A DNA stretch of 64,000 nt, from assembly GCF_900177795.1 (NCBI RefSeq), contig NZ_FXWJ01000005.1:310001-374000 (forward strand), read 5' to 3'. The position numbers and the translations under genes were made by a program. The notes under the pieces were generated by a model, which made no database searches, was not told the origin of the DNA, and was given only the letters and a program-made list of their open reading frames with translations. This DNA comes from Plantibacter elymi (nom. nud.) (GTDB taxonomy: Bacteria > Actinomycetota > Actinomycetes > Actinomycetales > Microbacteriaceae). Positions 32,466 to 41,058 of the stretch are shown one piece after another; position 1 is the stretch's first letter, and each line of letters begins with the position of its first letter.

Positions 32466-33782
32466 TCAGTCGGGGGCGTCCGTCGGAGCCTCGTATCCCC
32501 TCGGCAGCTCAGGGACGGTGCTCGTGCCGGCGTGGAACGCGGTGACCGCGAGGAGTGTCGGTACCGGTGCTTCCCAGGCGCGGCCCGCCTCGTCGGTGCT
32601 GTCGGGGACGAGCGCGATCGTCAGCCGATCGGTCGTGACCGGTTCGAACACGTGCACCCTCGAGACGCCGACGGAACCCGCTTCGACGAGCGTGCGGCCC
32701 TCCGCTGTCCGGACCTCGTGGCCGTCGATGAGCTGCCCGGCGGTGAGGTCCTCGTGCAGCCGGAGGTGATCGACGGTGACCGGTCCCGCGAACGTGACGG
32801 TGACCGTCGACCCGTCGGTGGTCAGCGTTCCCGGGATCGGTCGCGCGAAGCGTCGGTCGCGCTCCGCGGCCCAGGCGGTCACGCGTTCCACGTCGGCATC
32901 GGGGAGGAGCCCGCGGGTGTCTGGTGGGAGGTTGAGGAGGAGGTTCGCGCCGAGTCCGATGGACCGGTAGTAGATCGCGAGCAGATGCTCGACCGACTTC
33001 GGCTCGTCGTCCGCGTGCCAGAACCAGCCGCGGCGGAGCGAGACGTCGCACTCGGGCGGCAGGTAGAGGGCCTCCTCGAACCGGCTGGTGACGACGGTGT
33101 AGTTGCTGAAGTCGGTGTGGTCGACGACGTACCGCACCGGGTCTTCGGCGAGACCGTTCTCGTTGCCCACCCAGCGGATCGTCGGGGCACCCATGTTGAA
33201 CACCATGGCCTGCGGCTGGAGCCGTTCGATGATCGCGGAGATGCCGGGCCAGTCGTAGGTGTACCCCTCGGACCCGGCGCCGTCGAACCACAGCTCGACG
33301 AGCTCGCCGTAGTTCGTGCACAGTTCGGTGAGCTGCCGGGCGTACACCTCGGCGTAGCGCGCCTCGTCGGCGTACTCGGGAGCGTGGCGATCCCACGGCG
33401 AGAGGTACAGCCCCAGTCCGAGACCCGCTTCGCGACAGGCTGCTGCGAGCTCGGCCACGATGTCGCCGTGGCCGTCCCGCCACGGTGAGGATGCGACGCT
33501 GTAATCGGTCGTCGTGGTCGGCCAGAGACAGAATCCGTCGTGATGCTTCGCGGTGAGGATGACGTATCCGGCGCCGATCGAGGCCGCGACGCGCACCCAC
33601 TGCCGCACATCGAGGTCGCTCGGATCGAAGCTCGAGGCGGGCAGGGTGCCGTCGCTCCATTCCTTGCCGGCGAAGGTGTTGACCCCGAAGTGGAAGAACA
33701 CGCCGAAGCCGTCCTGTTGCCAACGCAACTGGCCCTCGGTCGGGACGGGACGGTGCTCGTGGTGGTGCGGCTGTTGACTCAC
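32466..33782 (-). CDS. alpha-L-fucosidase, GH29
   Basis: A 438-residue cytoplasmic glycoside hydrolase of family 29, which releases alpha-linked L-fucose with retention. The substrate histidines H31 (FFHFGVNTF) and H80-H81 (TAKHHDGFCLW) and the nucleophile D167 (LWFDGAG) are present. The last 110 residues form a beta-rich domain. There is no signal peptide, so substrate must be imported. GTG 33782 overlaps the stop of the permease gene (GTGA) and has GGAGGAG close upstream; the frame is open far beyond this, but only as an antisense-type shadow of the permease genes. The operon suggests that a fucosylated oligosaccharide is imported and then cleaved. Confidence 0.92.
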   Translation of the reverse strand: MSQQPHHHEHRPVPTEGQLRWQQDGFGVFFHFGVNTFAGKEWSDGTLPASSFDPSDLDVRQWVRVAASIGAGYVILTAKHHDGFCLWPTTTTDYSVASSPWRDGHGDIVAELAAACREAGLGLGLYLSPWDRHAPEYADEARYAEVYARQLTELCTNYGELVELWFDGAGSEGYTYDWPGISAIIERLQPQAMVFNMGAPTIRWVGNENGLAEDPVRYVVDHTDFSNYTVVTSRFEEALYLPPECDVSLRRGWFWHADDEPKSVEHLLAIYYRSIGLGANLLLNLPPDTRGLLPDADVERVTAWAAERDRRFARPIPGTLTTDGSTVTVTFAGPVTVDHLRLHEDLTAGQLIDGHEVRTAEGRTLVEAGSVGVSRVHVFEPVTTDRLTIALVPDSTDEAGRAWEAPVPTLLAVTAFHAGTSTVPELPRGYEAPTDAPD

Positions 33783-34657
33783 TTGACTCCTCCTGCTGCG
33801 ACGCCTCGGTGGAACCATCGTTGCAGCACGATGAACACCACGAGGACGGGGACGACGGCGATGATGGATCCGGCCATCACGACCCTGGGGTCGAACCCGA
33901 ACGACGACGCCGAAAGTCGTGCGAGTCCGAGCGAGACGGTGAACGACGACTCGCTCCGCAGGACGAGGAGCGGCCAGAGGAAGTCGTCCCACGCGGTGAT
34001 GAACGAGTTGACGACGACGACCAGCATCGCGCCGATGGACGACGGCAGGAACAGGGCGGTGAACCGCTGCCACTCCGAAGCGCCGTCGAGGAACGCGGCG
34101 TCTTCGATCTCGTCGGGCACCGCCGTGAACGCGGCCCGCATGATGAGGACGTTCATCGCGGAGACCGCACCGGGGAGCCACGCGCCGACGAGGGTGTCGA
34201 GCAGGCCGAGCTCCTGGGTCATGAGGAAGAGCGACACCATGATCGACTCGAACGGCACGACCATCGACACGATCAGGACGGTGAAGGTGACCCGCCGCCC
34301 GCGCCAGCCGCGTCGGGAGAGCATGTACCCGGCTGCGGTCGGCAGCACCACCTGGGAGGCGATGGTGAGCGCGCAGACGATCGCGCTGTTCGTCAGGTAC
34401 GCGTCCATCGGGATCTGCCGGAAGATCGTGACGTAGGCGTCGAGCGTCGGCGACTGCGGGAACAGGGTGGCGTCGCGCCCGAAGAGTGCTTCGCCGGAGC
34501 CCTTGAGTGACGACAGGAACTGCCACAGCAGCGGGCCGACGGAGATGACGAGCACGAAAAGGAGGAGCGCGTACCGCACCGGTGTCGTCCTCGACCAGCG
34601 CCGACGCCGACGCCGCAGGAGCGGTCGTGCGGGCGGTTGCTCGATGCGCGCGCTCAT
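33779..34657 (-). CDS. carbohydrate ABC permease, MalG-type
   Basis: A 292-residue permease with an Arg-rich N-terminus (about 12-24) before six membrane spans and the EAA loop DEIEDAAFLDGASEWQRF. It is the second channel subunit of the importer encoded at 33.8-36.9 kb. ATG 34657 overlaps the stop of the MalF-type gene by four bases, and its own stop overlaps the fucosidase start, so the set is translated in series. No ATPase is present in the cluster. Confidence 0.92.
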   Translation of the reverse strand: MSARIEQPPARPLLRRRRRRWSRTTPVRYALLLFVLVISVGPLLWQFLSSLKGSGEALFGRDATLFPQSPTLDAYVTIFRQIPMDAYLTNSAIVCALTIASQVVLPTAAGYMLSRRGWRGRRVTFTVLIVSMVVPFESIMVSLFLMTQELGLLDTLVGAWLPGAVSAMNVLIMRAAFTAVPDEIEDAAFLDGASEWQRFTALFLPSSIGAMLVVVVNSFITAWDDFLWPLLVLRSESSFTVSLGLARLSASSFGFDPRVVMAGSIIAVVPVLVVFIVLQRWFHRGVAAGGVK

Positions 34658-35565
34658 GCGTCCTTCTCCCCGCCGAAGCGCTGCGCCAGCACGGCGAACA
34701 CGGCGGTGAGTGCGAAGAGCGCCACGCTCGCGGCCGCACCGTAGCCCGCGTTGCCGGTGATGGGGTCGAGCGCTGCGTCGCGGATGAAGAACGGGAGTGT
34801 CCGTGCCTCGCCTCCCGGACCACCGGTGGCGCCGCCGAGCAGGTAGACCTCGCTGAACACGCGGAGCGACCCGATGCCGGCGAGGAGCCCGACGAGGAGC
34901 ATCGTGAGGCGGGTGCCCGGCACCGTGATGGTGAGGAACCGTCGCGTCGGGCCGGCGCCGTCGAGCTCGGCCGCCTCGTACAGCTCACGGGGGATGTTGG
35001 AGAGCGCCGCCAGGTAGAAGATCAGGTACCACCCGAGCCCACGCCACACCGTGAGGGCGATGGCGCTGAGCAGGATGAGCGACCCCTCGGAGAGGAACGG
35101 CACCGCCTGCTGGATGAGACCGACCCGCTGGAGCGCCGTGTTCACGGGCCCCTGTTCACCGAGGAGGTTCTGCCAGACCAGCCCGACCGCGACGACGGAC
35201 GCCACGATCGGAGCGGCGTAGGCGGAGCGGAAGAACCCCATCCCGGGGAGCCGGGTGTGGACGAGCTGCGCGAGCAGCAGCGGGAGGACGATCAGCAACG
35301 GGACGGCGATGATCGCGTACAGCACACTGTTGCCGGTCGCGGACCAGAACGCGGGATCCTGCAGGATCGAGCGGTAGTTGTCGAGGCCGACGAACGCTCC
35401 ACCCATGCCGAGCGGGGACGTGTCGGTGAACGACAGTGCGATGGTCCCGACGAAGGGCCCGACGCTCCAGATCGTGATCATCAGCAGCGCGGGTGCGCAC
35501 CACAGCAGCGGCACCCAGGGCGGTCGATAGCGCGCCGCCCCGTTGAGGTGGATCGCGGTCGTCAT
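34654..35565 (-). CDS. carbohydrate ABC permease, MalF-type
   Basis: A 303-residue permease with six predicted spans and the EAA loop YEAAELDGAGPTRRFLTITV. The start overlaps the binding-protein stop by four bases and the stop overlaps the MalG-type start by four. It pairs with that gene to form the channel. The family is firm; fucose-containing substrate is inferred from the GH29 gene. Confidence 0.92.
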   Translation of the reverse strand: MTTAIHLNGAARYRPPWVPLLWCAPALLMITIWSVGPFVGTIALSFTDTSPLGMGGAFVGLDNYRSILQDPAFWSATGNSVLYAIIAVPLLIVLPLLLAQLVHTRLPGMGFFRSAYAAPIVASVVAVGLVWQNLLGEQGPVNTALQRVGLIQQAVPFLSEGSLILLSAIALTVWRGLGWYLIFYLAALSNIPRELYEAAELDGAGPTRRFLTITVPGTRLTMLLVGLLAGIGSLRVFSEVYLLGGATGGPGGEARTLPFFIRDAALDPITGNAGYGAAASVALFALTAVFAVLAQRFGGEKDA

Positions 35566-36914
35566 CGAGCATCGGCTCCGATGACCCGGTTGGCAGCGTC
35601 CTGGGCGGCCTGGAGTGCCTCACGCGGCGCTTTCTTCCCGGTGAGCGCCAGCTGGAGCTCGGCGTTGACCGCGTTCGCGACCGCGTCGCTCCACTGCACG
35701 ATGGTGACGATCTCCGCTTCGTTGGCGAGGTCGACGGCGAGACGGTTCGCCTCGTCGATGGGTGCGGTGCCGGTGATGTCCGTGAGCTTCGGGATGCCGA
35801 GCGACTCGGTGGTGCTCGGGAAGTTCTGGATGCGTGGGTCGCTGATGAAGCGGTTCTGCTGCTCGGCGGCGAGGAGGAACCGCGCGAACGCGATGGCGGT
35901 GGCCGGGTTGGTGCTCGTGCTCGGGACACCGATGGTCTGCACCTCGGCGATCGCCGTGCCGCGGCGGTCGAGCAGGGACGAGACGCCCACGTGCTCATAG
36001 ACGCCCGGATTGCCCTCCTGCACGTACCGGAGCGAGGAGGCGTTCGGCGAGCCCCAGACGGTCGCGCCCTGGGTGAACAGGGCGGTGGGCTCGTCATCGG
36101 ACGCGATCGAGTCCTTCGGGATGCCACCGGCCAGCGCGAGTCGCGTCATGCGCTCGGTCCACTCCTGCACGGCCGGATCGTCGGCGAAGACGAACGCCGA
36201 ACCGTCGTCCGCGATGACCTCGGCCTCCTGCAGCTGCCACTCGAGCGGGAGTCGCAGACCGAGACTCGCGGAGAAGGCACTGAATTCGCCGTTCGACCGT
36301 TCGGCGACCTGATCGGCCGCGTCGAAGAGTTCCTCGAAGGTGGTCGGCGGCTGCTCCGGGTCGAGCCCGGCGCGCTGCATGAGCTCGGTGTTGTACGTCT
36401 GGAGGCCGATGAGGCCCCAGTACCAGGGGAGCACGTAGTGGTGGTCGTCGCCGGGAAGGACCAGGCTGTCCCAGAGGCTCGGGATGAAGTCGTCGCCGAT
36501 GCCCGGTGACGCGGCGTCGAGGTCGGCGAGGAAGCCCTGTTCGCGGAGCCCGCCGGCGGTGGCGAGCGGCATGTTCACGACGTCTGCCAGCGAGCATGCC
36601 TGCGCGTCCGCGACGAGCCGGGTGGCGAAGCTGCCGTCGCCAGGGTCGTCCTCCCAGATGACGGTCGTGCCGGGGTAGGCGGCCTCGAAGTCCTCGATGA
36701 GTTCGGTGAAGTACTCGGAGAACGAGGCCTTCAGCGCGGTGGTCTGGAAGGTGATCTCACCGGACGGCGTCGCGTCGACCGGCGTTCCAGCGGCGAACTC
36801 GTCTGCGACCGCGCAGCGACCGACACGCTCGCCCCCGGAGTCGCCCGTGCACGCGGAGAGCACGGCCAGCGTGGCGGCTGCAGCGGCGATCGACAGGGTT
36901 CGTTGGTGCTTCAT
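35562..36914 (-). CDS. sugar ABC substrate-binding lipoprotein (CUT1)
   Basis: A 450-residue binding lipoprotein. The signal peptide ends at the lipobox VLSAC (C22), and the mature part carries a CUT1-type fold with LPWYWGLIGLQTYNTELM in the ligand cleft. GGAGAG lies close before the ATG. It is the first gene of a binding protein, two permeases and fucosidase operon with four-base overlaps throughout. Its promoter region has an inverted TTGCATATC repeat. Specificity for a fucosylated glycan is inferred from the operon. Confidence 0.91.
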   Translation of the reverse strand: MKHQRTLSIAAAAATLAVLSACTGDSGGERVGRCAVADEFAAGTPVDATPSGEITFQTTALKASFSEYFTELIEDFEAAYPGTTVIWEDDPGDGSFATRLVADAQACSLADVVNMPLATAGGLREQGFLADLDAASPGIGDDFIPSLWDSLVLPGDDHHYVLPWYWGLIGLQTYNTELMQRAGLDPEQPPTTFEELFDAADQVAERSNGEFSAFSASLGLRLPLEWQLQEAEVIADDGSAFVFADDPAVQEWTERMTRLALAGGIPKDSIASDDEPTALFTQGATVWGSPNASSLRYVQEGNPGVYEHVGVSSLLDRRGTAIAEVQTIGVPSTSTNPATAIAFARFLLAAEQQNRFISDPRIQNFPSTTESLGIPKLTDITGTAPIDEANRLAVDLANEAEIVTIVQWSDAVANAVNAELQLALTGKKAPREALQAAQDAANRVIGADAR

Positions 36915-36954
36915 GGGGGCTCTCCTCGTCCGCGGACGGGTTCGTCAGCCGTCC

Positions 36955-36993
36955 TTGCATATCGAGGATAGGCATGAGGTATGTGATATGCAA
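36955..36993 (-). promoter_or_regulatory. promoter of the fucosidase operon with inverted TTGCATATC repeats
   Basis: TTGCATATC (36955-36963) and GATATGCAA (36985-36993) are a perfect 9-bp inverted repeat with centres 30 bp apart, about three helical turns. On the minus strand they frame a promoter: TTGCAT, 17 bp, then TATCCT. The arrangement suits a dimeric or tetrameric regulator. No regulator gene is adjacent. Confidence 0.68.
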
Positions 36994-37139
36994 GCCCTGT
37001 GTACAAAAGCCTCATGAGGGCTGCTTGTGGAGTGCGCTCAGCCGTCGAGTCGACGGAACCCCACGGTCATGGCCGGATATCGGTGGCCCATGGCCGGGAA
37101 TCCCTCGGCAAGGTTTGCGGCCCCCGCCAGAATGAGAGC

Positions 37140-38120
37140 ATGACCGAACAACGCGCCGTCCTCGATGCCACCGTCAGCTTCCTGAACGGCGGCGGTCTCG
37201 CCGTCGAGGACTTCCGTCTCGACCTGCCGCCCGCCATCGCGCAGGCGAAGGGGAAGGCGCAGCAGCAGGAGGTCGGTCGGCTGCTCGTCACGCACCTCGG
37301 TCTCGCGATGGTCGGCGAGATCCGCATCACCAAGCTCGAGATCGTGCGCGAGCAGCACAAGGGCTCCCGCGGGATCCTGGCAGCGGCAGCGGCTGCCGGG
37401 CTCGAGATCCCGGCAGCCGCAGCGCAGGCGGACGCCGGGCGGCCCCGTCCGGAGGGCGCGCTCGTCGAACTCAGCCACCCGATCCGTGCCGGCCTCCGCA
37501 CCTACCCGGGGCTGCCGGAGCCGGTGATCCGTCCGTTCCTCACGCGTGAGGACTCGCGCCCGAAGTACGCCGAGGGCACCGAGTTCGCGATGGACATCAT
37601 CGAGATGGTCGGCAACACCGGCACCTACCTCGACAGCCCGTACCACCGCTACGCCGGCGGTGGGGACCTCGCGAGCCTGACGCTCGAACAGCTCGTCGAC
37701 CTCCCGGCCGAGGTGTTCCACCTCCAGGACTCCACCGAACGCGGCATCGGCGCGAACGCCCTCCTCGACCGCGAGCTGCGCGGGACCGCCGTCCTCCTGC
37801 ACACCGGGTGGGACCGTCACTTCGCGACCGAGGCCTACACGAAGGACGCTCCCTACCTCGCCGAGGACGGGGTGCGGTACCTCGTCGAGCAGGGCGTGGT
37901 GCTGGTCGGCATCGACTCCATCAACATCGACGACACCGAGCCGGGATCCGGTGGCGCGCGTCCGGCCCACTCGCTGCTCCTCGAGGCCGGGATCCAGGTG
38001 GTCGAGCACCTCACCGGCCTCGAGCAGCTCCCCGCGAGCGGCGCCGCCTTCACTGCGACGCCGCCACTCGTCGAGGACTTCGCGACCTTCCCCGTCCGCG
38101 CCTTCGCGCGACTGCCCTAG
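37140..38120 (+). CDS. cyclase-family hydrolase with an extra N-terminal domain
   Basis: A 326-residue protein. Residues about 105-326 are a cyclase/kynurenine-formamidase-like metal hydrolase (VELSHPIRAGLRTYPGLP, then GNTGTYLDSPYH). The family metal motif HxGTHxDxPxH is altered here to N159-TGT-Y163-LD165-SPYH169, so two usual ligands are replaced. Residues 1-80 form a separate compact domain (TVSFLNGGGLAVEDFRLDLP to HKGSRG) that I believe is more often a stand-alone protein. ATG 37140 follows CAGAAT by 6 bases, leaderless; the frame is open upstream but without coding character. The reaction is unknown. Confidence 0.82.
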   Translation: MTEQRAVLDATVSFLNGGGLAVEDFRLDLPPAIAQAKGKAQQQEVGRLLVTHLGLAMVGEIRITKLEIVREQHKGSRGILAAAAAAGLEIPAAAAQADAGRPRPEGALVELSHPIRAGLRTYPGLPEPVIRPFLTREDSRPKYAEGTEFAMDIIEMVGNTGTYLDSPYHRYAGGGDLASLTLEQLVDLPAEVFHLQDSTERGIGANALLDRELRGTAVLLHTGWDRHFATEAYTKDAPYLAEDGVRYLVEQGVVLVGIDSINIDDTEPGSGGARPAHSLLLEAGIQVVEHLTGLEQLPASGAAFTATPPLVEDFATFPVRAFARLP

Positions 38121-38132
38121 GCGCGGTCCGAA

Positions 38133-38171
38133 GACCGTCCTCGCGGTGCCGCCGACACGCTGAGGACGGTC
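38133..38171. terminator. bidirectional hairpin between cyclase and TPR genes
   Basis: GACCGTCCTC (38133-38142) and GAGGACGGTC (38162-38171) form a perfect 10-bp stem with a 19-base loop. It lies in the 55-bp gap between convergent genes and can serve both. Confidence 0.75.
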
Positions 38172-38175
38172 CCGA

Positions 38176-41058
38176 TCACTCCTCGATCTCGGCCCGGAGC
38201 AGCGCGGCATCGGTGTGCTGCTCCAAGCGCTCGTACGCGTCCGCGAGCTCGGCCGTGACCGTCGTCCAGTCGGGCGAGCCTGCAGGCAGGCGTCCGCGAG
38301 CCGAACGGAACAGGTCGACGGCACCGGCGTGGTCGTCGACGGCGACCCGCGACCTCGCCGCGAACACCTCGGCCACCGCCGCGCCGTTCTCGTCGCCGGC
38401 GGCCACGAACCCCGCAGCGGCGAGCCGAGCCGTCGCCGTCGCGTCGTCGGCGCGTCCGAGCGCACCGAGCGAGCGGGCCTCCGAATCGGTGATGTCGGCC
38501 ACGAGCCACGCGGCCTCGTGCGCCGAGGCGATGTCACGAGCCTCCGAGTAGAGCGGCAGCCCGGTGTCGTCGCCGAAGGCCGCCCGTGCGCTCGCCGCGC
38601 GCTGGAGCGCCTGGACGAGGAGCTGCGGGTCGCCCAGACGACGAGCGGCGGCGAGCGCCTGGTCGATGACCTCGATCGCGTCGTCGTCCTCGAACTGGAC
38701 GAGGAGCGTGCTCAACCCGAAGCCGGTGCGGATGACCACCTGGTCGTTCCCGACGGACGCGGCGTCGTCGATCGCGGCGCGCCACACGCCGTACGCCATG
38801 CCGTGTTCACCGATCATGCGCGCGGCCTCGCCCATGTTGGCGAGCAGGTCCGCGAGCTCACCCGGCGCGGCGTGCTCGCGCTTCGTCTGGTAGACCTCGT
38901 CGTAGTGCTCGAGTGCCGTGGCGGCATCACCTGCGAACTGGAGGTACCGCGCGAGTTGGAGCGTGAGCGAGTCGAGGTCGGCGTACTCCGCCCGCTTCGC
39001 GTGGGTGATCGCGAGCTGCATGCGGGCCGCGGCCTCGCGATCGCGGTCGGCGTCGCTCAGAAGCGCCGCCGAGAGGGAGCACGCCTGGATGATGCCGAGT
39101 CGGTTGCCGAGGAGTGTCTGGAGCGCGACGAGTTCGTCGGCGAGCGCGACCCCCTCGGCGAACGCCCCGGCCCCGCCGAGCATCCGGGTGCGGAGCGTCA
39201 GTGCCGGCAGACGGACCGACGCCCGCTGCCCGGGCTCGAGGAGCGGGTCGAGGAGCTCTGCCGCCTCCTCGATCCGGCCGGTCACGGCGAAGAGGTGTGC
39301 GTGCAGGAGACGGGCAGGCGGACCTGCCTCACCCGGGTCGTCGACCGCGGCGGCGAGCACGGCCTCACCCGCGAGCCGATCGGCGATCCCCATGAACCGT
39401 TCCGCCGACTCCTGCTCGGTCTGCGCTCCCGCGAGCTCGAACGCATGGCGCGCGGTGACGACGAGCGTGTGGATGAGCCGGTCCGCGTCGACGGGGACGA
39501 GACGGGCGTCGTCGAGCTCGGCGAGCAGGAGGGTGAGTCGGTCCTCGGTCGCCGTGCCGAGGAGCGCCACGCCGAAGCGGGCCTCGACGTCGGCGACCGC
39601 GATGCGTCCTGCTGCACGGAGCGCCGTGTCGCGGTCGGCCCAGGCCGCCCCCGCGCGGTCGTCGTCGCCCTCGATGACCGCTGCCTGCGCGATCGCGCCG
39701 AGGAGCCCGGCGCGGAGGTTCTCGTCGGGATCCGCGTCGTCCGCGAGGAGCGCGAGGCCCTGCTCGGCGGCGACGATCGCAGCGCGTGGATCGGCGCTCT
39801 GCAGGAGCGCGGAGGTCCGTTCGCGCCACTCGGCGGCCGTGGTCGCCGGTTCCGGCTCGGCGACGGGTGCTGCGAACCCCTCGACCGACAGCGGGAGGTC
39901 CCAGTGTTCCGTCGCGAGTGCCCGCGCGGCCTCGAGCCGCTCAGTGCGGAAGCCGTTGCCGTTGCGTTCGTCGAAGGCGCGGGTCAGGTGCTCGGCGGCT
40001 GCCCAGGCGCGCGCCGCGACCGCGGTGACGGTCCAGTCGGCGGCGGCGGTCGACTCGGTGCCGAGGTACCGGGCGAGGTCCGGGGCGTCGGCACCGCGGA
40101 CGGGCAGATCACCGTGACCGGCTCGGGCGACGGCATCCAGCAGGACGCCGACCGCGATGAGCCCGTCGGCGTGCCCGGACAGGTTGATGGGGTCGTTGAC
40201 GAGGGCCGGCAGGTGGCGTTCGAGCATCGCCAGGCCGCGCGCCTCGTTGCCCGTGACGGCACAGAACACGAGGTGGTCGGCGATGATGCCGAATCCGTCG
40301 GCGTTGGAACGGGCGACCCGGTAGCTGCGCTGGTGCGCCGCCTTGGCATCGTCGAACCGGCCGGCGCGGAGGTAGGGGAGGAGCGCCTGTGCCTCGCTCG
40401 TCTCCGGCTCCTCACCACAGCTCATGCGGTTCTCGAACATCTCGTCGTAGATCCGGATCGCATCGTCGTCGTGCCCGCGGAGCTGATGGAACCAGGCGTC
40501 CTCGTTGCGCACGCACGCTTCGCAGTGGCTGTACCGGTCGTCCTCGATGGTCGAGCGGCGTTCCAGGAACGCGGCGGCCTCGTCGAGGCGGCCGGTCACC
40601 GTCGCGATGTGGAACTGCGACTGCACCACGCCGCTCATGGTGGCGCCCGCTGCCGCGTACCTCGCCCGCATGTCCTCGTGCATGGCCTCGATCTGCGCGA
40701 GTGAGAAGGTCGGGTTCGTCGAGAGCCGGCCGGCCATCCACTTGTACTGGAACAGCAGGTCGCAGCCGTCGACCGTGATCGGGAAGCGCTCCGGGTCCGC
40801 GTCGTGCTTGCCGACGCACCAGCCGAAGGAGCTGAACATGGTGTCGGTGTCGCCCGTCATGTGCGCCGACTGCGTCAACCGCATGCGGGTCGCGTACGCG
40901 GCCTCCTCGTCGCCGGCGGCCTCAGCTCGCCGGAGCGCCTCGTCGAGCAGTGCTCGCTCGGCGGGACCACAGGGCAGGGTGTCTGCCTCCTCGAGGAGGT
41001 CCTGGACGCTCGCGTCGGGGTCGATGTCGTTCACGGGGATGGCGGTGGTGTCGGTCAT
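38176..41058 (-). CDS. large TPR-repeat protein paired with an HSP90-like gene
   Basis: A 960-residue cytoplasmic protein, almost wholly alpha-helical, with repeated TPR-like helix pairs, for example ATALEHYDEVYQTKREHAA and GRADDATATARLAAAGFVAA near the C-terminus and GRLDEAAAFLERRSTIEDD near 155-175. A cysteine pair (HCEACVRNEDAW, near 180) is unusual for a TPR protein. No catalytic domain is recognised. ATG 41058 overlaps the stop of the HSP90-like gene by four bases, so the two are made together. TPR proteins are the classic co-chaperones of HSP90, so a partner of the upstream ATPase is inferred. Confidence 0.82.
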   Translation of the reverse strand: MTDTTAIPVNDIDPDASVQDLLEEADTLPCGPAERALLDEALRRAEAAGDEEAAYATRMRLTQSAHMTGDTDTMFSSFGWCVGKHDADPERFPITVDGCDLLFQYKWMAGRLSTNPTFSLAQIEAMHEDMRARYAAAGATMSGVVQSQFHIATVTGRLDEAAAFLERRSTIEDDRYSHCEACVRNEDAWFHQLRGHDDDAIRIYDEMFENRMSCGEEPETSEAQALLPYLRAGRFDDAKAAHQRSYRVARSNADGFGIIADHLVFCAVTGNEARGLAMLERHLPALVNDPINLSGHADGLIAVGVLLDAVARAGHGDLPVRGADAPDLARYLGTESTAAADWTVTAVAARAWAAAEHLTRAFDERNGNGFRTERLEAARALATEHWDLPLSVEGFAAPVAEPEPATTAAEWRERTSALLQSADPRAAIVAAEQGLALLADDADPDENLRAGLLGAIAQAAVIEGDDDRAGAAWADRDTALRAAGRIAVADVEARFGVALLGTATEDRLTLLLAELDDARLVPVDADRLIHTLVVTARHAFELAGAQTEQESAERFMGIADRLAGEAVLAAAVDDPGEAGPPARLLHAHLFAVTGRIEEAAELLDPLLEPGQRASVRLPALTLRTRMLGGAGAFAEGVALADELVALQTLLGNRLGIIQACSLSAALLSDADRDREAAARMQLAITHAKRAEYADLDSLTLQLARYLQFAGDAATALEHYDEVYQTKREHAAPGELADLLANMGEAARMIGEHGMAYGVWRAAIDDAASVGNDQVVIRTGFGLSTLLVQFEDDDAIEVIDQALAAARRLGDPQLLVQALQRAASARAAFGDDTGLPLYSEARDIASAHEAAWLVADITDSEARSLGALGRADDATATARLAAAGFVAAGDENGAAVAEVFAARSRVAVDDHAGAVDLFRSARGRLPAGSPDWTTVTAELADAYERLEQHTDAALLRAEIEE

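Noticed and set aside
32466-34988. An 840-codon open frame that would fuse the fucosidase to a long Arg-rich N-terminal extension
   Set aside because: The first 402 codons are an out-of-frame copy of the permease region with shadow composition. A GTG with GGAGGAG at 33782, overlapping the permease stop, gives a normal GH29 protein.
38215-40704. Very long plus-strand frame opposite the TPR gene (829 codons)
   Set aside because: It mirrors a real gene in GC-rich DNA and has no motif or binding site. Similar mirror frames occur opposite most genes here, for example 21191-22759 and 42282-44654.
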